Below, piece by piece: positions 16,185 through 23,371 of a DNA stretch of 64,000 bases; positions within the stretch are counted from its first letter, which is position 1; every line of letters begins with the position of its first letter. The position numbers were made by a program, and so were the translations under genes. This stretch comes from Nonomuraea purpurea (GTDB lineage Bacteria > Actinomycetota > Actinomycetes > Streptosporangiales > Streptosporangiaceae), in NCBI RefSeq assembly GCF_042650645.1, contig NZ_JBHSBI010000024.1, forward strand, positions 1-64,000, in the 5' to 3' direction. The notes beneath the pieces are model-generated. The model did not search any database. It saw nothing but the letters and a program-made list of their open reading frames with translations, and was not told the origin of the DNA.

Positions 16185-16661
16185 TCACCGCAACCGGTCG
16201 AGCTCGTCGGCGAACGACAGCCGCTCGGCGATCACCGACACGATGTCGGCCGGCAGCATGCCCTCCTCCATGCTCAGCTCCAGCAGCTCCTCGGAGCTCA
16301 CACCAAGATCGCTGAGCAGCTCGAAGTCGCCCGCCGGGCGTACGCCGAGCCCGTTGCTCTCCTTGTCGGGCGCGACGCCGGCGAACTCGGCGAACAGCTC
16401 GCCCAGGCTGTTGGAGAGAATGGCGTGCGCATCCGAGAGGAACACCCGCGGCTCCTCCTCGCCCCGGTAACGGGCGATGGCGAACCATTCGTCCTCGACC
16501 TCGACACACAGCAGGGCCAGTTCGTCGCCCGACAGGCTCAAAGTCTCCGTTACGGCATCGCCCAGGTCGTCCACGATCTCGGCATCACCCAGATCGACCT
16601 CGGCCCCACTCCAACCATCGGAGGTCCTGACAAAAGCCGCAGAGAAGGTATTGGACGCCAT
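16185..16661 (-). CDS. tRNA adenosine deaminase-associated protein (first copy)
   Basis: A 158-residue acidic protein of the family found next to tadA in Actinobacteria. It has AAFVRTSDGWSGAEVDL at the start, a central DEWFAIARYRGEEEPRVFLSD stretch, and a C-terminal helical part (GDFELLSDLGVSSEEL, LPADIVSVIAERLSF). The function is not established; an accessory role for TadA is inferred from location only. It is paralogous to the gene immediately upstream. Confidence 0.85.
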   Translation of the reverse strand: MASNTFSAAFVRTSDGWSGAEVDLGDAEIVDDLGDAVTETLSLSGDELALLCVEVEDEWFAIARYRGEEEPRVFLSDAHAILSNSLGELFAEFAGVAPDKESNGLGVRPAGDFELLSDLGVSSEELLELSMEEGMLPADIVSVIAERLSFADELDRLR

Positions 16662-16679
16662 GTCCGTGCTCCAGGGGGT

Positions 16680-17195
16680 TCAGCCGAAGACCGACTCAAT
16701 GGCGCGCTCGAACGGCTCGGAGAAGCCGAGCCGCGCGGCGATGCTGGACAGCACGTCTTCGGGCAGCAGATCAATGTCGCCGGAGAGGATGCCCAGCTCC
16801 ATCTCGTCCAACCCGAGATCAGCGAAGATCGACAGATCTCCCGCGGGCAGCACGGTCTCCTCGTCCTGGAGGATCTCGTCGAGCTCCTCCTCGTCCGGCA
16901 CGGGCACGTCGAGGTAGTCGAGCACCTGACGCGCCAGGGGGAAGTCCCAGGAGGCCGCGATGTCGGACAGGAAAACGTCGACCCGATCACCCAGGACCCT
17001 CAGTGCCACGAAGAACTCGTCCCCGACGGCGACCAGGCCGATCGTGCCGCTTTCGCTGGGCTGCTGCCGCAGGGCATGGATCAGCCCATGCAGGTCGGAC
17101 GTGAGCGTCACGGGAAGGAGCTCGGCGTCCCAGCAGCCATCCTCGCGGTACACCACGATGGCGAAGTCGAGAGCGTCTTCGTCTGTCATCGCCAT
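16680..17195 (-). CDS. tRNA adenosine deaminase-associated protein (second copy)
   Basis: A 171-residue paralogue of the downstream gene. The layout is the same: an N-terminal beta part (FAIVVYREDGCWDAELLP), GDRVDVFLSDIAASWDFPLA, then an acidic linker and a C-terminal motif pair (FADLGLDEMELGIL, LPEDVLSSIAARLGF). The ATG at 17195 is used; an ATG two codons later is possible. The longer frame upstream runs into the upp promoter region and is not credible. An 18-bp gap separates the two copies. Confidence 0.83.
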   Translation of the reverse strand: MAMTDEDALDFAIVVYREDGCWDAELLPVTLTSDLHGLIHALRQQPSESGTIGLVAVGDEFFVALRVLGDRVDVFLSDIAASWDFPLARQVLDYLDVPVPDEEELDEILQDEETVLPAGDLSIFADLGLDEMELGILSGDIDLLPEDVLSSIAARLGFSEPFERAIESVFG

Positions 17196-17380
17196 CCCCA
17201 CCCGAACTCTGACACGACAGGTATCACCAGGACCCAATCGTTCCAGAACAGGCCACTGGCCGTGTGCTTCTCCGACCAAATTGTGATCAAAACCAACATC
17301 GCGCGGTGCCGGTAAGGTGAGCCGCGTGCAGCCTTCTACCACAGCTGGCAGGGGGGCTGCGGCCAAGTTCCCCCAGAAGA

Positions 17381-17386
17381 TAGCGT
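17381..17386 (+). promoter_or_regulatory. -10 hexamer TAGCGT for upp
   Basis: TAGCGT lies 8 nt before the ATG at 17395, with no ribosome-binding site between. This supports the short, leaderless form of upp. Confidence 0.4.
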
Positions 17387-17394
17387 TGTTCTCC

Positions 17395-18033
17395 ATGGAA
17401 ACCCTCGTCGTCGACCATCCGCTCGTGGCCCACAAACTCACCACGCTGCGCGATGTCCGTACCGACTCGCCGACCTTCCGCAGGCTCGCCGACGAGCTGG
17501 TGACGCTGCTGGCGTACGAGGCCACCCGCGACGTGCGCGTCACCGACGTCACCGTCGAGACCCCCGTCGCCCCGGCGCGGGGGGTGCGGCTGGCCAAGCC
17601 CTCCCCTCTGGTCGTGCCCATCCTGCGAGCGGGCCTCGGCATGCTCGACGGCATGACCAGGCTGATGCCCACGGCCGAGGTCGGATTCCTCGGCATGATC
17701 CGCAACGAGTCCACGCTGCAGGCCGAGACGTACGCCACGCGGCTGCCCGACGACCTGTCGGGGCGGCAGTGCTATGTGGTCGACCCGATGCTGGCCACGG
17801 GCGGCACGCTGGCGGCGGCCGTGCGGTTCCTGTTCGACAGGGGCGCCGTCGACGTCACGGCCATCTGCCTGCTGGCCGCCCCCGAGGGCCTGGCCTACAT
17901 GGACAAGGTGTTCGCCAACTCCGGCAAGCCGATCCGCGTGGTGACGGCCGCGCTCGACGAGCGGCTCAACGACAACGGCTACATCGTCCCCGGCCTCGGC
18001 GACGCCGGCGACCGCCTCTACGGCGTCGTCTGA
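17395..18033 (+). CDS. upp: uracil phosphoribosyltransferase
   Basis: Salvages uracil to UMP with PRPP. The 212-residue form begins METLVVDHPLVAHKLTTLRD, which is the conserved family start, so the ATG at 17395 is chosen over upstream GTG codons. The PRPP-binding loop is VVDPMLATGGTLAAA, and LRAGLGM and the C-terminal GDAGDRLYG uracil-binding region are intact. It is divergent from the tadA-associated genes. Confidence 0.95.
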   Translation: METLVVDHPLVAHKLTTLRDVRTDSPTFRRLADELVTLLAYEATRDVRVTDVTVETPVAPARGVRLAKPSPLVVPILRAGLGMLDGMTRLMPTAEVGFLGMIRNESTLQAETYATRLPDDLSGRQCYVVDPMLATGGTLAAAVRFLFDRGAVDVTAICLLAAPEGLAYMDKVFANSGKPIRVVTAALDERLNDNGYIVPGLGDAGDRLYGVV

Positions 18034-18145
18034 ACCCCGAAAGAACGCTTTCCGTCACGCGGAGTCGTCACTTCGTTACATACTGTGGTTGAGTGGGTAC
18101 GAAGAGACAGGAAGGCAACTTCCGCATGTGCGTGGGGGAGCACTG

Positions 18146-18178
18146 ATGAGCGACATGCCCTGGGCGGTGTTCTCGTGA
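18146..18178 (+). CDS. ten-codon leader ORF overlapping the next gene
   Basis: ATG at 18146 is preceded by GTGGGGGAG and encodes MSDMPWAVFS. Its TGA (18176-18178) overlaps the GTG start of the next gene as GTGA. The strong ribosome-binding site belongs to this mini-ORF, while the downstream GTG has none, so translation of the next gene is probably coupled. It may be purely regulatory. Confidence 0.5.
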   Translation: MSDMPWAVFS

Positions 18179-18399
18179 ACGAGCACACCGAGGCCGATCC
18201 GACTCCGTACTCGGACGTGGAGGCGGTGCTGCGCGACGAGTTCGTCGGCATCCACTCTGCGACCACCGTAACGCGCTGCGTGGAGGCAGCGCACTACGGC
18301 GCGCTGGAGGTCACCGGATATGCCCACCCCAGTCTTGTCGAGCGCATCGCCCGCAAGCACCTTCACGTGCTGGCTCTGGTGGCCAGTGATCGTGGCTAA
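18175..18399 (+). CDS. three-helix-bundle dimerisation-type small protein
   Basis: A 74-residue protein (VNEHTEADPTPYSDVEAVLR onward). The spacing of small, predicted helices (DEFVGIHSATTVTRCVEAAH, then HPSLVERIARKHLHVLALV) resembles actinobacterial three-helix-bundle dimerisation domain proteins. This is a weak resemblance. The start is the GTG overlapping the leader ORF. The function is unknown. Confidence 0.55.
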   Translation: MNEHTEADPTPYSDVEAVLRDEFVGIHSATTVTRCVEAAHYGALEVTGYAHPSLVERIARKHLHVLALVASDRG

Positions 18400-18497
18400 G
18401 CAAGATCGGAACTAACCCGGCCAAGTCACCTTTACCCCGGCACAGGGGTGGGTAATGTATAGGTCGGGTGGAGTGGGTAAGTGGCACGGAGGCGACA

Positions 18498-18656
18498 GTG
18501 CAGGTCAAAAAAGTCCTCACATACGGTGGTATCGCATTTGTGGCGTACTACCTGTTCGCGCGACCAGCTGACGCCGCCGACGCGGTCAGAGGGGCGTTCG
18601 ACACAGTGTTCAACGCGGCCGACTCGTTGGCCCAATTTGTGAACAGCCTCGCATGA
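18498..18656 (+). CDS. small membrane protein upstream of PH-domain gene
   Basis: A 52-residue protein starting VQVKKVLTYGGIAFVAYYLF. It has one hydrophobic segment and then an amphipathic tail (ADAVRGAFDTVFNAADSLAQ). GGAGG at 18488-18492 is 5 nt before the GTG. Its stop overlaps the start of the next gene as ATGA, so the two are translationally coupled and may form a membrane complex. No known family. Confidence 0.6.
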   Translation: MQVKKVLTYGGIAFVAYYLFARPADAADAVRGAFDTVFNAADSLAQFVNSLA

Positions 18657-19186
18657 GACTTGTGACCCACGGGGACTCTGCCCCGTCGTCGGTCAACCGT
18701 TACCTCCTCCCCCAGGAACAACAGGTCCTCATGGTTCGGCGGCATCCCGCCATCCTGCTGCGTCCGGTCGCCGAGGTCTTCGGCGGCCTGATCGTCGCGG
18801 GGCTGCTCAGCAAGTTCTTCGGCGGCAGCGAATCGGGCGGTACCGCCCTCGTCGTCGTCTGGTGGTTGTGGCTCCTGCTTCTGATCCGTTTCGTATGGAA
18901 AGTCGCGGAGTGGTCGGTCGATTACTTTGTGGTGACTTCCAAGCGCATGTTGCTGACAACGGGACTCATCACCCGCAAGGTCGCGATGATGCCCTTGGGG
19001 AAGGTCACCGACATGAGCTTCCAAAGATCTCTCCTTGGGCGCATACTCGGTTACGGTGAGTTCATCCTCGAGTCCGCTGGTCAGGACCAGGCTCTCTCGA
19101 CGGTGGAGTACATTCCGTACCCCGAGACCTTGTACCTCGAGGTCTGTCAGATGCTTTTTCCCAGCAAGGACGACGGCGACGATTAA
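18653..19186 (+). CDS. PH domain-containing membrane protein (YdbS-like)
   Basis: A 177-residue protein with two close transmembrane helices (EVFGGLIVAGLL, then TALVVVWWLWLLLLIRFVW) followed by a bacterial PH domain (DYFVVTSKRMLLTTGLITRK, VAMMPLGKVTDMSFQRSLLG, RILGYGEFILESAGQDQALS). This is the DUF304/bPH_2 arrangement. Its biochemical role is unknown. It overlaps the preceding small membrane gene by 4 nt. Confidence 0.82.
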   Translation: MRLVTHGDSAPSSVNRYLLPQEQQVLMVRRHPAILLRPVAEVFGGLIVAGLLSKFFGGSESGGTALVVVWWLWLLLLIRFVWKVAEWSVDYFVVTSKRMLLTTGLITRKVAMMPLGKVTDMSFQRSLLGRILGYGEFILESAGQDQALSTVEYIPYPETLYLEVCQMLFPSKDDGDD

Positions 19187-19281
19187 TCTCCTTGTGGGGA
19201 ATTCTTCAGCGGGGATACCCGATTCGGCTACTTCATGCAATCATTGCGTGTTGTTGACCCTTCCCCGCCTTGAGAGATGAG

Positions 19282-20631
19282 ATGCCGAGTCAGGGAACCA
19301 TCGGTGACCGCGTCCGAGGACTGCGGCTGAACAGGCGGATGTCGCAGGCCCAACTGGCCGGACCCGACCTGTCTGACAGTTATGTCTCGCTCATTGAGTC
19401 GGGCAAGCGCACGCCGACTCCTGTTGTGGCCCGGCTGCTGGCCGAGCGACTTGGGTGCACGACCGAGTTCCTCCTTCACGGGATCGAGCCTCGGCAGCGC
19501 ATCGACACCGAGCTCGGTCTGCGTCATGCCGAGCTCGAACTGCAGCACGGCGACCCGTCCGTCGCCGCCGACCGTTTCAGCGAGATCGTCAAGGCTGCCG
19601 ACGAAGAGAACGCCATGCTGACCGCGCACGCCCGGTTCGGCAGAGCGCGCGCTCTTGAGGCCCAGGGTCGCCTCGGCCAGGCGGTGGAGGCGTTCGAGCG
19701 CCTGCGCAGAGAGGCCGCGGCCCACCCCGAGCGGCTGGCCGACCTCCCGCTCACCATCGCGCTGAGCCGCTGCTACCAGCGGGCGGGCGACCGCCTGCGC
19801 GCCCGCGACCTGGCCGGCGCCGCGCTGGAGCAGGCCCAGCGGTTGTCGATCACGCAGGGCGAGATCGCCATCGATCTGGCCGCCGCGTTGGTCGAGGCCC
19901 GCAGCGAGCGCGAGAGCGACTCCCCCGAGCTCGGCTACGTCCGGCGTGTGCTGGACCTGACCGGCGTGCCTGAGGTTGTGGACCGTTCCGGAGAGATCCA
20001 GGCGCTGTGGCACGCGAGTGCCGCGGCCGCTGCCGGCGAGGACTCCGCGCTGGCCGTGCGCCTGGCCGACGACGCGATCATGGCGGGCCGCCAGACCAGG
20101 CTCGCGCTCGAGCTCGCCGGGGTCGCCATGCACTGGGCCAGGCTGGCCACGGCGCCCATCGACGAGGCCGAGCGGCTCATCGCCTCCGCCGCCAAGGCGT
20201 TCGCCGCCTTCCCCGCGACCACCCGCGAGCACGGCGAGAGTCTCATCGTGCACGCGCGGGTCAAGCTGCGGGCCGACGATCCGGTGCGCGCGGGCGAGCT
20301 GGCCGGCGCCGCTCTGGGGCTGTCACACGACCGCTCCGGCACGACGCCGGCCGAGGCCCACCTGGTGCTGGCCACCGTCGCTCTCTCCCAGGAGAGCGGG
20401 CAGGAGGCCGCCACGCATCTGCGCCAGGCCCACGAGCTGCTCGACGCGCTGGACCGGCCGGTGTTCGGCTCTGACAGGCAGGCCGCCCGCTGCTGGCGTG
20501 AGCTGGGCGACCTCTACGGCAGGGCCGGGTCCCGACCGCAGCAGACGGCCGCATATCGTAAGGCCCTCGAAGCCGCCGGAGTCCGCTCCGCGATGGCGGG
20601 GGTGACGGCGGACGCCACGGTTTCCCACTGA
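19282..20631 (+). CDS. XRE-family HTH regulator with TPR repeats
   Basis: A 449-residue protein with an N-terminal HTH (IGDRVRGLRLNRRMSQAQLA, then SDSYVSLIESGKRTPT). It is followed by about 350 residues of alpha-helical TPR-like repeats (RHAELELQHGDPSVAADRFS, LEAQGRLGQAVEAFERLRRE, and so on) ending ELGDLYGRAGSRPQQTAAYR. This architecture is common in actinomycetes, where the TPR part often binds a peptide or partner protein. The ATG at 19282 (MPSQGTIGDRV) is chosen. The target is unknown. Confidence 0.85.
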   Translation: MPSQGTIGDRVRGLRLNRRMSQAQLAGPDLSDSYVSLIESGKRTPTPVVARLLAERLGCTTEFLLHGIEPRQRIDTELGLRHAELELQHGDPSVAADRFSEIVKAADEENAMLTAHARFGRARALEAQGRLGQAVEAFERLRREAAAHPERLADLPLTIALSRCYQRAGDRLRARDLAGAALEQAQRLSITQGEIAIDLAAALVEARSERESDSPELGYVRRVLDLTGVPEVVDRSGEIQALWHASAAAAAGEDSALAVRLADDAIMAGRQTRLALELAGVAMHWARLATAPIDEAERLIASAAKAFAAFPATTREHGESLIVHARVKLRADDPVRAGELAGAALGLSHDRSGTTPAEAHLVLATVALSQESGQEAATHLRQAHELLDALDRPVFGSDRQAARCWRELGDLYGRAGSRPQQTAAYRKALEAAGVRSAMAGVTADATVSH

Positions 20632-20683
20632 ACCTCCGGGAGCTCCAGATTTGGCGTTTTGAGTCTGGAATAATTAGGGTCGA

Positions 20684-20710
20684 CCAGTCATTGACTCATA
20701 GGATGATTGG
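20684..20710. promoter_or_regulatory. imperfect inverted repeat before the GntR gene
   Basis: CCAGTCAT (20684-20691) and ATGATTGG (20703-20710) are complementary in 7 of 8 positions, 11 bp apart. The repeat lies 21 bp before the GTG of the GntR gene. Possible autoregulatory operator; weak on its own. Confidence 0.3.
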
Positions 20711-20731
20711 TTTCCCCGGAGGAGGCGGACT

Positions 20732-21409
20732 GTGAGTCTGCGTACGGCGCAGCGGGCTTCGCTCGTCGACCAGGTGATCGATCAGCTCAAGGAGCAGATC
20801 ACCTCAGGGTCGTGGCCGATGAACGGCAAGATCCCCACCGAGACGGTGCTCGCCGAGCAGCTCGGAGTGGGGCGCAACACCGTTCGTGAGGCCGTGCGCG
20901 CGCTCACGCACGCCGGGCTGCTCGAGTGCCGTCAGGGGGACGGCACTTACGTCCGCGCGACCAGCGAGCTGTCCGGCGCGATGCTCAGGCGGCTCAAGCA
21001 GGCCGAGCAGCTCGAGATCCTCGAGGTACGCCGTGCGCTCGAGGTCGAGTCAGCCCGCCTGGCGGCCTCCCGGCGTACCGACGACGACATCAAGCGCATC
21101 GAGGCGGCGCTGGCCGAGCGCGAGCGGGCCTGGGAGCTGGACGACCCCGACTTCTTCGTCGAGGCCGACCTGGCCTTCCACATGGCCGTCGCGCACGCCA
21201 CGCACAACCTGGTGCTGATCGACCTGTACGAGGACTTCTCGGCGGCGCTGCGGGCCAGCATCACCGCCGCCGGGACGTCGTTCAACAAGAGCTACATCCC
21301 GCATGACGCCATCGCCCGGGCCATCGCGGCGGGAGACGCGGCGGCGGCCGAGCGGGCCGGGCACGCCTGCATGGAACACATCCTCATCGCCCTGACCGAG
21401 TCGTCCTGA
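20732..21409 (+). CDS. FadR/GntR-family transcriptional regulator
   Basis: A 225-residue regulator. The N-terminal winged HTH includes SWPMNGKIPTETVLAEQLGV and RNTVREAVRALTHAGLLECR with QGDGTYVRA. The C-terminal FCD domain has metal/ligand residues in the expected helices (EVRRALEVESARLAA, FHMAVAHATHN, and H in DAIARAI...). GGAGGAGG precedes the GTG. Its regulon is not evident; no metabolic gene follows it on the same strand. Confidence 0.92.
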   Translation: MSLRTAQRASLVDQVIDQLKEQITSGSWPMNGKIPTETVLAEQLGVGRNTVREAVRALTHAGLLECRQGDGTYVRATSELSGAMLRRLKQAEQLEILEVRRALEVESARLAASRRTDDDIKRIEAALAERERAWELDDPDFFVEADLAFHMAVAHATHNLVLIDLYEDFSAALRASITAAGTSFNKSYIPHDAIARAIAAGDAAAAERAGHACMEHILIALTESS

Positions 21410-21435
21410 CCCCCGCTGAAGGCCCCTGAGCGCCC

Positions 21436-21454
21436 TGTGGGGGCCGGTCCCCCA
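21436..21454. terminator. GC hairpin between GntR gene and second clamp gene
   Basis: GTGGGGG pairs with CCCCCAC through a 5-nt loop. It lies between two convergent genes. There is no T run, so its efficiency is uncertain. Confidence 0.35.
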
Positions 21455-21538
21455 CGCAAGGGAGGCGTGCGGTGCGCAGGAGCGAGCGCAAGCGGGAGGA
21501 GCCCGATCTCACGCTGGTCGCCGACCGCCAGAGCGACC

Positions 21539-22636
21539 TCAGCCCTGACGCAGGGACATGACCAGGTAGCGGAAGGCGGGCTCGGCGTCGCCGGGAACGT
21601 CCTGGATGAGGGCGGGCCTGGTCGGCGACTCCATGTTGATGCGGGCCAGCTCGCTCTCGATCCCCGTCAGCCCGTCGAGCAGGAAGTGGGACTGGAAGGC
21701 GATCTGGATGTCGTCGCCCCGCAGCTCGCACGGCACCACCTCGGTGCCGCGCCCGATGTCGCCGCCGCCGGCCTGAATGAGCACCTGGCCCTGGCTGAAG
21801 GACAGCCGGACCGCCGTGTTGCGCTCGGCCACCAGGGCCACCCGCTTGATCGCGTTCACGAACGGCGCCACCGCCACGTCGGCCCTGATCGACCAGTCGG
21901 AGGCCAGCCTGGCGCGGTAGTCGATGAACTGCTCGTCGAGCAGCCGCACGGTGGTGCTGCGCCCGACGCTCTCGAACCCCGCCACCCCGTCGCCCATCGC
22001 GACCGACACCTCGCCGCCGCGCAGCGACTTGGCCACCTCGACCAGCACGCGCGCGGGAACCATGGCGGAGACGGCGACGTCGGGGGTGATCGGACGCCAG
22101 GCGAAGTCGCGGGCGGCGATGCGGTAGCGGTCGGTCGCCGCCATCGCCACGGACTCGCCCTCGATGTCGACCCTGATGCCGGTGAGCATCGGCAGCGTGT
22201 CGTCGCGGCTGGCGGCGGGCGCGACCTGGGCGACCGCGGAGGCGAACACGCCGCCGCCGATCGCTCCGACGCTCGGCGGCATCGTCGGCAGGGTCGGGAA
22301 GTCTTCGACCGGCATCGTGATCAGCCCGAACTCGGCGCTCCCGCAGGTCAGCACCGCCTCCTGGCCCTCTGTGACGATCTCGACGTCTTCGGCGGGCAGG
22401 CTGCGGCTGATCTCGGCCAGCAGCTTGCCCGGGATCAGCACGCTGCCCGTCTCGGCCACGTCGGCGTCGATGGTGGCGCGCGCGGAGACGTCGTAGTCGA
22501 ACGCCGACAGGCTCAGCTCCTCACCCGCTTCCAGCAGCAGCCCGGAGAGCACGGGCACCACAGGCCGGCTGGGCAGGACTCGGGCAGCCCACGCCACCGC
22601 GTCTGCAAGTACGTCGCGGTTAACCCGGATTTTCAC
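21539..22636 (-). CDS. DNA polymerase III beta clamp, second copy
   Basis: A 365-residue sliding-clamp protein with all three clamp domains (MKIRVNRDVLADAVAWAARV; PVEDFPTLPTMPPSVG; SDWSIRADVAVAPFVNAIKR). The expected housekeeping dnaN sits beside dnaA outside this window, so this is probably a paralogue. The C-terminal partner-binding cleft sequence, usually MPxRL, is YLVMSLRQG here. That changes the conserved Pro and the final Leu and may alter which partners bind. It is monocistronic, followed on its strand by nothing close, and convergent with the GntR gene. Confidence 0.88.
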   Translation of the reverse strand: MKIRVNRDVLADAVAWAARVLPSRPVVPVLSGLLLEAGEELSLSAFDYDVSARATIDADVAETGSVLIPGKLLAEISRSLPAEDVEIVTEGQEAVLTCGSAEFGLITMPVEDFPTLPTMPPSVGAIGGGVFASAVAQVAPAASRDDTLPMLTGIRVDIEGESVAMAATDRYRIAARDFAWRPITPDVAVSAMVPARVLVEVAKSLRGGEVSVAMGDGVAGFESVGRSTTVRLLDEQFIDYRARLASDWSIRADVAVAPFVNAIKRVALVAERNTAVRLSFSQGQVLIQAGGGDIGRGTEVVPCELRGDDIQIAFQSHFLLDGLTGIESELARINMESPTRPALIQDVPGDAEPAFRYLVMSLRQG

Positions 22637-22717
22637 CTGTTACCACTCCTTCGTCGCGCCATGCCTCTATGAAAATAGCCGGTGCGACCGACAACTCTGG
22701 GCCGTCAGGACCGATCG

Positions 22718-23371
22718 CTATCGGCTGTTGAGGTAGGCGAGAACCGCGAGCACGCGGCGGTTGTCGTCGTCGGAGGGGGCCAGGCCGAGCTTGGCGAAGA
22801 TGCCGGCTGTGTGTTTGGCCACAGCGCTCTCGCTCAGGTAGAGCCGCTGGGAGATCGCCGCGTTGGAGCGTCCCTCGGCCATGGCCTCCAGCACCTCGCG
22901 CTCGCGGGGCGTGAGCGCGGCCAGCGGTTCGTTCCTGGCGTTGCTGGCCAGCAGCTTGGCGATGACCTCCGGGTCCATGGCGGTGCCGCCCGCCGCGACC
23001 CGGCGTACGGCGTCGACGAACTGCTCGGCGTTGAAGACGCGGTCCTTGAGCAGGTAGCCGATCCCGCCCGAGCCGTCGGCCAGCAGTTCGCGCGCATAAA
23101 GCTGCTCGACGTGCTGGGACAGCACGAGGACAGGCAGCCCCGGCACCTGGCGCCTGGCCGCGAGCGCGGCCTGCAGGCCCTCGTCGGTGAACGTGGGCGG
23201 CAGCCGCACGTCCACGATCGAGACGTCGGGCCGCAGCTCGATCAGTCCCTTCAGCAGCTCAGGCCCGGACTCCACGGCCCCCACGATCTCGAAGCCGTGG
23301 GCCTGGAGCAGGTGGACGAGCCCGTCTCTGAGCAGGTAGAGGTCCTCGGCGATGAGCACGCGGTTGTTCAT
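22718..23371 (-). CDS. NarL-family response regulator
   Basis: A 217-residue regulator. The receiver has D10 in LIAED, phospho-acceptor D54 in SIVDVRLP and Lys in LLKD. The C-terminal LuxR HTH starts at about 151 (LTPREREVLEAMAEGRSNAA, SESAVAKHTAGIFAKLGL). The start ATG overlaps the stop of the histidine kinase (TAATG), so the pair is translationally coupled. It probably controls the divergent ABC exporter, judged from position. Confidence 0.94.
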   Translation of the reverse strand: MNNRVLIAEDLYLLRDGLVHLLQAHGFEIVGAVESGPELLKGLIELRPDVSIVDVRLPPTFTDEGLQAALAARRQVPGLPVLVLSQHVEQLYARELLADGSGGIGYLLKDRVFNAEQFVDAVRRVAAGGTAMDPEVIAKLLASNARNEPLAALTPREREVLEAMAEGRSNAAISQRLYLSESAVAKHTAGIFAKLGLAPSDDDNRRVLAVLAYLNSR

